A stretch of DNA of 64,000 nt from Rhyzopertha dominica (lineage: Eukaryota; Arthropoda; Insecta; Coleoptera; Bostrichidae): positions 34,529,786-34,593,785 of the forward strand of contig QCXZ01000041.1 in assembly GCA_025024175.1 (NCBI GenBank), read 5' to 3'. The position numbers and the translations under genes were made by a program. The notes beneath the pieces are model-generated. The model did no database searches and was not told the DNA's origin. It was given only the letters and a program-made list of their open reading frames with translations. Below are positions 60,626 to 64,000 of this stretch, one piece after another. How positions within the stretch are numbered: the stretch's first letter is position 1; each line of letters starts with the position of its first letter.

Positions 60626-61111
60626 CTACGGTAGTGAAAATTCTCTCCTTCTTCTCTCCTTAAAGGATATCTCTGTTCCTAGATCCAGAATGCCACTGTC
60701 ACACTCCCTGTCAGCTTGCTCCACCAAAAATTTGCTTAACTTGGTTATTGGGGGTTCATCGCTTCCACATGTAGTGCAGTAGTCCGCCCACCTCCTACGT
60801 AGACCTACATCAAGTTTTCTCAGAAGTTCTTCAACTAGTTCAGAATGGTACAAGTACCCCTCTTGTTTGGTATTCCTTACGGTTGATTCCAAATTCTGAA
60901 CTTTACACGAGAAGGTTAGCATAGATTGAGGTTGATCGCTTACTGGTGACATTTTTCTGACATCTTGTACCATTTTCTTGACAATAACAGCTGGACATCC
61001 AAAACGCCTTTGCAGAGATTTTACTACCTGTTCATAGTTGTGTGCATCTGAGAGCAAGGAGTACACAAGTTCCTTTGCTTCGCCTCTGAGGCACCGGCGC
61101 AGTCGATCCAT
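60626..61111 (-). pseudogene. BEL/Pao capsid-like DUF1759 region
   Basis: 161 codons starting MDRLRRCLRGEAKELVYSLL, with LQRRFGCPAVIVKKM and ELVEELLRKL. This is the typical helical DUF1759 segment of the Gag portion. It should continue directly from the upstream gag frame, but a one-base shift near 61176-61185 separates them. Confidence 0.8.
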
Positions 61112-61130
61112 ATTTTCAGCATTACTTATG

Positions 61131-61787
61131 TTACAAAGTTTTATAGACCCTTCTAGCCTTATTATAAAGCTTTGCCACTACTGGATCTCCTGAAAATAAT
61201 GGCAAATCTTTATGAAGTGTCAAGCTAGCATAAAGCGATTTTTCTGGTCGTTTGTGATATTTCTGCAGAGCTTTTGCAAATGCTTCCAATACTCTCTCTT
61301 CTCCTGCAATAGCTGCTTCTTCAGGTGCCTCACAGTGTGTAGAACTAGTTTCCAACCATTTATGAACAGCATCTTTGGATTGCATCTTCATTACTTCGTC
61401 TTCCTGCATCGACAAAATTGACTCTGATGCTTCAGAACCTTTCAGGTCTTCTAACTCCTCATCAGCTTTCAATTTTTCGAATTCCATCTTTTTTATGAGC
61501 AAGTACTTTTCAATTTCAGGCAGCTTTTTTGCTGTTCCATACTCAATTTTTAATCTTCTTAATGACATTGACAATACTGTCTTTTTCGAATGTGTCGAAT
61601 TAGACGTATCAGCTTGTACCTTAGAGGTGCATTCTTGTTCATTTTCGGTACTAGTCAGTTTAATTACATCAACAGTTCCTTCCTGAAGTTCTGGAGATGA
61701 CGACATTGCCTTCCGGTCTGCCTTCTGCTTTAGACGTTCGCTTCTTCTTAAAGACATTGAACTTGTTGGTTGTTTTTCTTTGATCAT
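61131..61787 (-). pseudogene. BEL/Pao gag N-terminal part
   Basis: 218 codons from MIKEKQPTSSMSLRRSERLK. A basic start is followed by Ser/Thr-rich and charged, probably coiled-coil sequence (EIEKYLLIKKMEFEKLKADE), then LPLFSGDP, the motif that opens the capsid-like region in BEL/Pao Gag. Just after this the frame is lost and ends in a stop. The ATG sits 30 nt inside the LTR-proximal leader, so it is the likely element start codon. Confidence 0.75.
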
Positions 61788-61817
61788 AAACTAGATCCCG
61801 CTCGAAAAGACCACAAA

Positions 61818-62061
61818 TGTTAAATGCCCAATAATAATATGTTGAAGGTTCTAAACTGTACTATTCTTTAAGACACTTATGCTGGTTCAAAACTATTTAT
61901 TTCTTTTCTCTAAATACAACTCATATTTTTTTCCTCCGTGGTTACAACTTAAAACTGTTACTAGATATCATATTTAATTATCGTTTCCAACAAGGAAAAT
62001 ATATAGACATAACTATATTCTAGATTATTTGCTAACGTCTAATATTCTGGTATGTTCTACA
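61818..62061 (-). repeat. 5' LTR of the BEL/Pao element
   Basis: On the - strand the 244-bp segment begins TGTAGAACATACC and ends GGGCATTTAACA, giving TGT...ACA termini, with an AATAAA signal at 61896-61901. The next bases (TTTGTGGTCTTTTCGAG) are where a primer-binding site would lie. No matching 3' LTR exists in this window, so the limits come from terminal rules and position only. Confidence 0.6.
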
Positions 62062-62069
62062 AGCTCCTG

Positions 62070-62500
62070 TGCTAGAGAGGGGGATGGTTCTAGAAACATT
62101 TGAGCATATCGGCGATCGTATATAAAAACAGAGAAACCCAAGTGTTTTAGTGTTTTAAGGACTAGTGAGTGAAAAACCTGTACACGAAACAATTGGTGTC
62201 AAGAAATGGATTGTGGATTTTTGGAGTGTTTCGTGACCCAGACAGGCAGTATTTGAAAAAATTTAGAGCAGGAGAAAAATCGGAAGCCATAGGAAGTTCT
62301 GACATTACCAATAGTCAAGAAGAAATGTGACCACGACTAGAAGAGGTGAAAACAAGCCAAAAATTATTTCTTTCGTTACTGAAAATAGGTCAAAGTCAAG
62401 AATGCAATAATAACTGCCGGGCAAAAGCAATTGGAAACAGAAATATATGGAATTAGAGCGAATTAGAGTATGATTGAAGAAAGAGTAGTTTAGACAAATA
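62070..62500 (+). mobile_element. Possible second LTR-element start
   Basis: Directly beside the BEL LTR, the + strand reads TGTGCTAGAGAGGGGG, then a TATA box (GTATATAAAAAC at 62119), then GTACACGAAACA, followed by TTGGTGTCAAGAAATGG, which looks like a decayed primer-binding site of a Gypsy-type element. The next 300 bases resemble a gag leader with stops. No RT is present. The call rests on the TATA, PBS-like string and ends only. Confidence 0.35.
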
Positions 62501-62690
62501 CAAAATTTTACAGTAAAATAATTTACTGCCTTTTACTTTTTTATCTTTACTACATAACATAAAATAATAATATCCTGTCCTGTAAGGGTACCGCGGGTAC
62601 CCAAATCATTAAATCAAACTGCTACTGAAATAAATGCATTATTTATTTGTGCAAGTACAAACATTAAATTAAAAAATAACTTACGGTGCA

Positions 62691-62696
62691 TTTATT
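62691..62696 (-). other. Poly(A) signal after the 62764 stop codon
   Basis: AATAAA on the - strand, about 70 nt past the stop of the acidic protein gene; a second one follows at about 62642. Confidence 0.5.
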
Positions 62697-62763
62697 GAGT
62701 AGGTACAAAAAAGTTAAACTCAATTCTTTTTATATGCACTTCTTTACAATTTTATGAACGCTA

Positions 62764-64000
62764 TTATTTCGACACGTAGTAAGCAACCCAGTTAGAATAG
62801 TACACTTTCTGACTCAGGATTTGTGANCTNGGATTTCCTGTTTCGCGCCTAATCAATTTCTCTGGATGCCGTTNAAAGTATTCCGCTCTTTTCTTATTGT
62901 GATTCGCATNCTTGCACCTATGAATTTCACCTATGCTAACACTGCACCTGCATTTTATTTCACCTTCTGATAATGACTCTGAACTTTCACTTGTATTGGT
63001 GTGTAGATGAGAAACGTATTTTTGTTTCCTGTGAGCTGGAATATCTTCATATTTTGGAAAACAAGGTGCACAAAAGTTATTTGCTTCATCTATGTAACGT
63101 CCATTCTCATCTACTTTTAGATAATTATGAATATCGGAGTTGTCACCACCAGGAGTATTACTTTCCAAAGGAGATAAAGGAGTCCTTTGAAATTTTTCCT
63201 TCACGAAGTATGTATTTTGAACAGTGCCTCTTGGTTTCACTTGATCCTTCTCTGTTTCATTCGACTGCTCTTCTGGTTTCTCGTCTTCGTCTGAGCTATC
63301 TTCATCGCTCAACTGATCTACTTTCTTTTTATAATGATCAAGGTAAACGGACTGCCTTCTTATTTGCTGCAGAGCATCTTCTGTTGGATGGAAGTAGACT
63401 TCTATGTCTTCTTGGGTCTTTGCAGCTGCTTCTTCGATATCTTTGTTCATATGTTGAATTAATTTTGTTTGAAAACTGGGTACATGTCTTGCAACTGCAC
63501 TCACGCTACTACGTATTTCTTCTTTTATACTTAATACTTTATTATGATCCTCTTTCTTATCCTTCCCTTCTTCTGCATCCTCATCATCTTCCTCCGTCAA
63601 GCTTACATCAATAGATCCAAAAGTATCATCCGAAACCTGAGTATTCGCATCGGCAACTTCAATTTCATCATAAGACACTCTGCGTCTTTTTCTATCATCG
63701 GGCTGGAACTGCAGAGACACCGGACTGCATACTACATCTATCGCCTTAGTGCTAAATGCAGGAACTGCTTGTGTGGATGTTGAAATAATGCAAGGCTGTG
63801 AATACTGAATTTCAGCATCTTCCTTGAAAGTTTCTGAGATATTTCTATCTTGTCCACTCGATCGACTTGATATATCATAGATATAAGTATCCCCAAGAGT
63901 AATTTGTTTAGCGGGCGGTTCTCTTATAGTAAAATTCATCATCTCGTCTTCTGGACATATACTTTGTATTTCAACACTCACACTGGCCTTCGGCGAAATA
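62764..64000 (-). CDS. Acidic Ser/Glu-rich protein, unknown function, C-terminal part
   Basis: An uninterrupted - strand frame of at least 411 codons that is still open at the window edge, so the start lies outside; the GTG at 63981 is not a start. It is probably the last coding exon, with AATAAA 70 nt downstream. From the N-terminal side it has SVEIQSICPEDEMMN, a basic patch DRKRRRVSYDE (possible nuclear signal), an acidic run EEDDEDAEEGKDKKED, a helical part with KTQEDIEVYFHPTEDALQQI and YLDHYKKKVDQL, a second acidic stretch SDEDSSDEDEKPEEQ, a CAPCFPKYEDIPAHRKQKY segment, SESLSEGEIKCRCSVS, and a basic end NHNKKRAEYF. Four Ns blur the last 60 residues. I recognise no domain. Length, composition and lack of transposon motifs favour a host gene. 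Confidence 0.7.
   Translation of the reverse strand, partial: ISPKASVSVEIQSICPEDEMMNFTIREPPAKQITLGDTYIYDISSRSSGQDRNISETFKEDAEIQYSQPCIISTSTQAVPAFSTKAIDVVCSPVSLQFQPDDRKRRRVSYDEIEVADANTQVSDDTFGSIDVSLTEEDDEDAEEGKDKKEDHNKVLSIKEEIRSSVSAVARHVPSFQTKLIQHMNKDIEEAAAKTQEDIEVYFHPTEDALQQIRRQSVYLDHYKKKVDQLSDEDSSDEDEKPEEQSNETEKDQVKPRGTVQNTYFVKEKFQRTPLSPLESNTPGGDNSDIHNYLKVDENGRYIDEANNFCAPCFPKYEDIPAHRKQKYVSHLHTNTSESSESLSEGEIKCRCSVSIGEIHRCKXANHNKKRAEYFXRHPEKLIRRETGNXXSQILSQKVYYSNWVAYYVSK

Larger units (their letters stand above)
57774..62061 (-). mobile_element. Truncated BEL/Pao LTR retrotransposon
   Basis: On the - strand the order is 5' LTR (61818-62061), gag, DUF1759-type region, zinc knuckle, aspartic protease, reverse transcriptase, and A17/RNase H. 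That order and the domain types identify BEL/Pao. The integrase and the 3' LTR are absent: the coding region stops at about 57774, where a LINE fragment on the other strand begins. At least five frame breaks separate the domains, so it is non-functional. Confidence 0.9.

Overview
This is AT-rich nuclear DNA from an arthropod, most probably an insect. The supporting signs are small exons with GT/AG introns of 1-5 kb, a tetraspanin closest (from memory) to the insect Tsp5D/tetraspanin-9 group, abundant mariner, Tc1, hAT and BEL/Pao debris, and a tRNA-derived SINE. The order cannot be fixed from sequence alone. Scattered single Ns and one run of exactly 100 Ns (27182-27281) mark it as a draft scaffold.

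Three host genes can be supported. (1) A small secreted protein of 209 aa in three + strand exons at 10135-13574, present a second time at 27707-31152. (2) A tetraspanin of 253 aa in four - strand exons at 34771-46583; its last exon is also present a second time, at 17194-17286. (3) The C-terminal part of an acidic, serine-rich protein of unknown function on the - strand at 62764-64000, running off the right edge. The secreted gene and the tetraspanin converge tail to tail.

The main structural feature is a direct duplication of about 9.25 kb: 9718-18956 matches 27282-36546. Copy 2 starts at the first base after the N gap. The copies differ by scattered 1-nt homopolymer indels and a few small differences, so two unmerged haplotypes or a scaffolding error is the leading explanation. 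A true segmental duplication is not excluded.

Layout: 1-7550, no recognisable gene; 7560-9660, several mariner-type transposase fossils; 9718-18956, duplication copy 1; 18957-27181, mostly anonymous DNA with a SINE/MITE cluster near 23.4-23.9 kb and a decayed foldback element near 24 kb; 27282-36546, duplication copy 2; 36.8-38.1 kb, a microsatellite and a THAP-coding transposon remnant; 39.4-46.6 kb, tetraspanin exons 3-1 with LINE and Tc1 relics in introns; 46.6-54.2 kb, almost empty; 54.2-55.6 kb, a hAT-type element nested inside a long palindrome; 57.1-62.1 kb, a chimeric block where a dead + strand LINE reverse transcriptase abuts a frameshifted, 3'-truncated - strand BEL/Pao element; 62.07-62.5 kb, a possible second LTR-element start; 62.8-64 kb, the third host gene.

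I found no clear new defence or metabolic system. The points most worth a second look are the duplicated tetraspanin exon, the unrecognised secreted gene, the 1-kb palindromic transposon whose two arms each keep the same short open frame, the THAP transposon remnant, and the nested palindrome that carries its own empty-site control.
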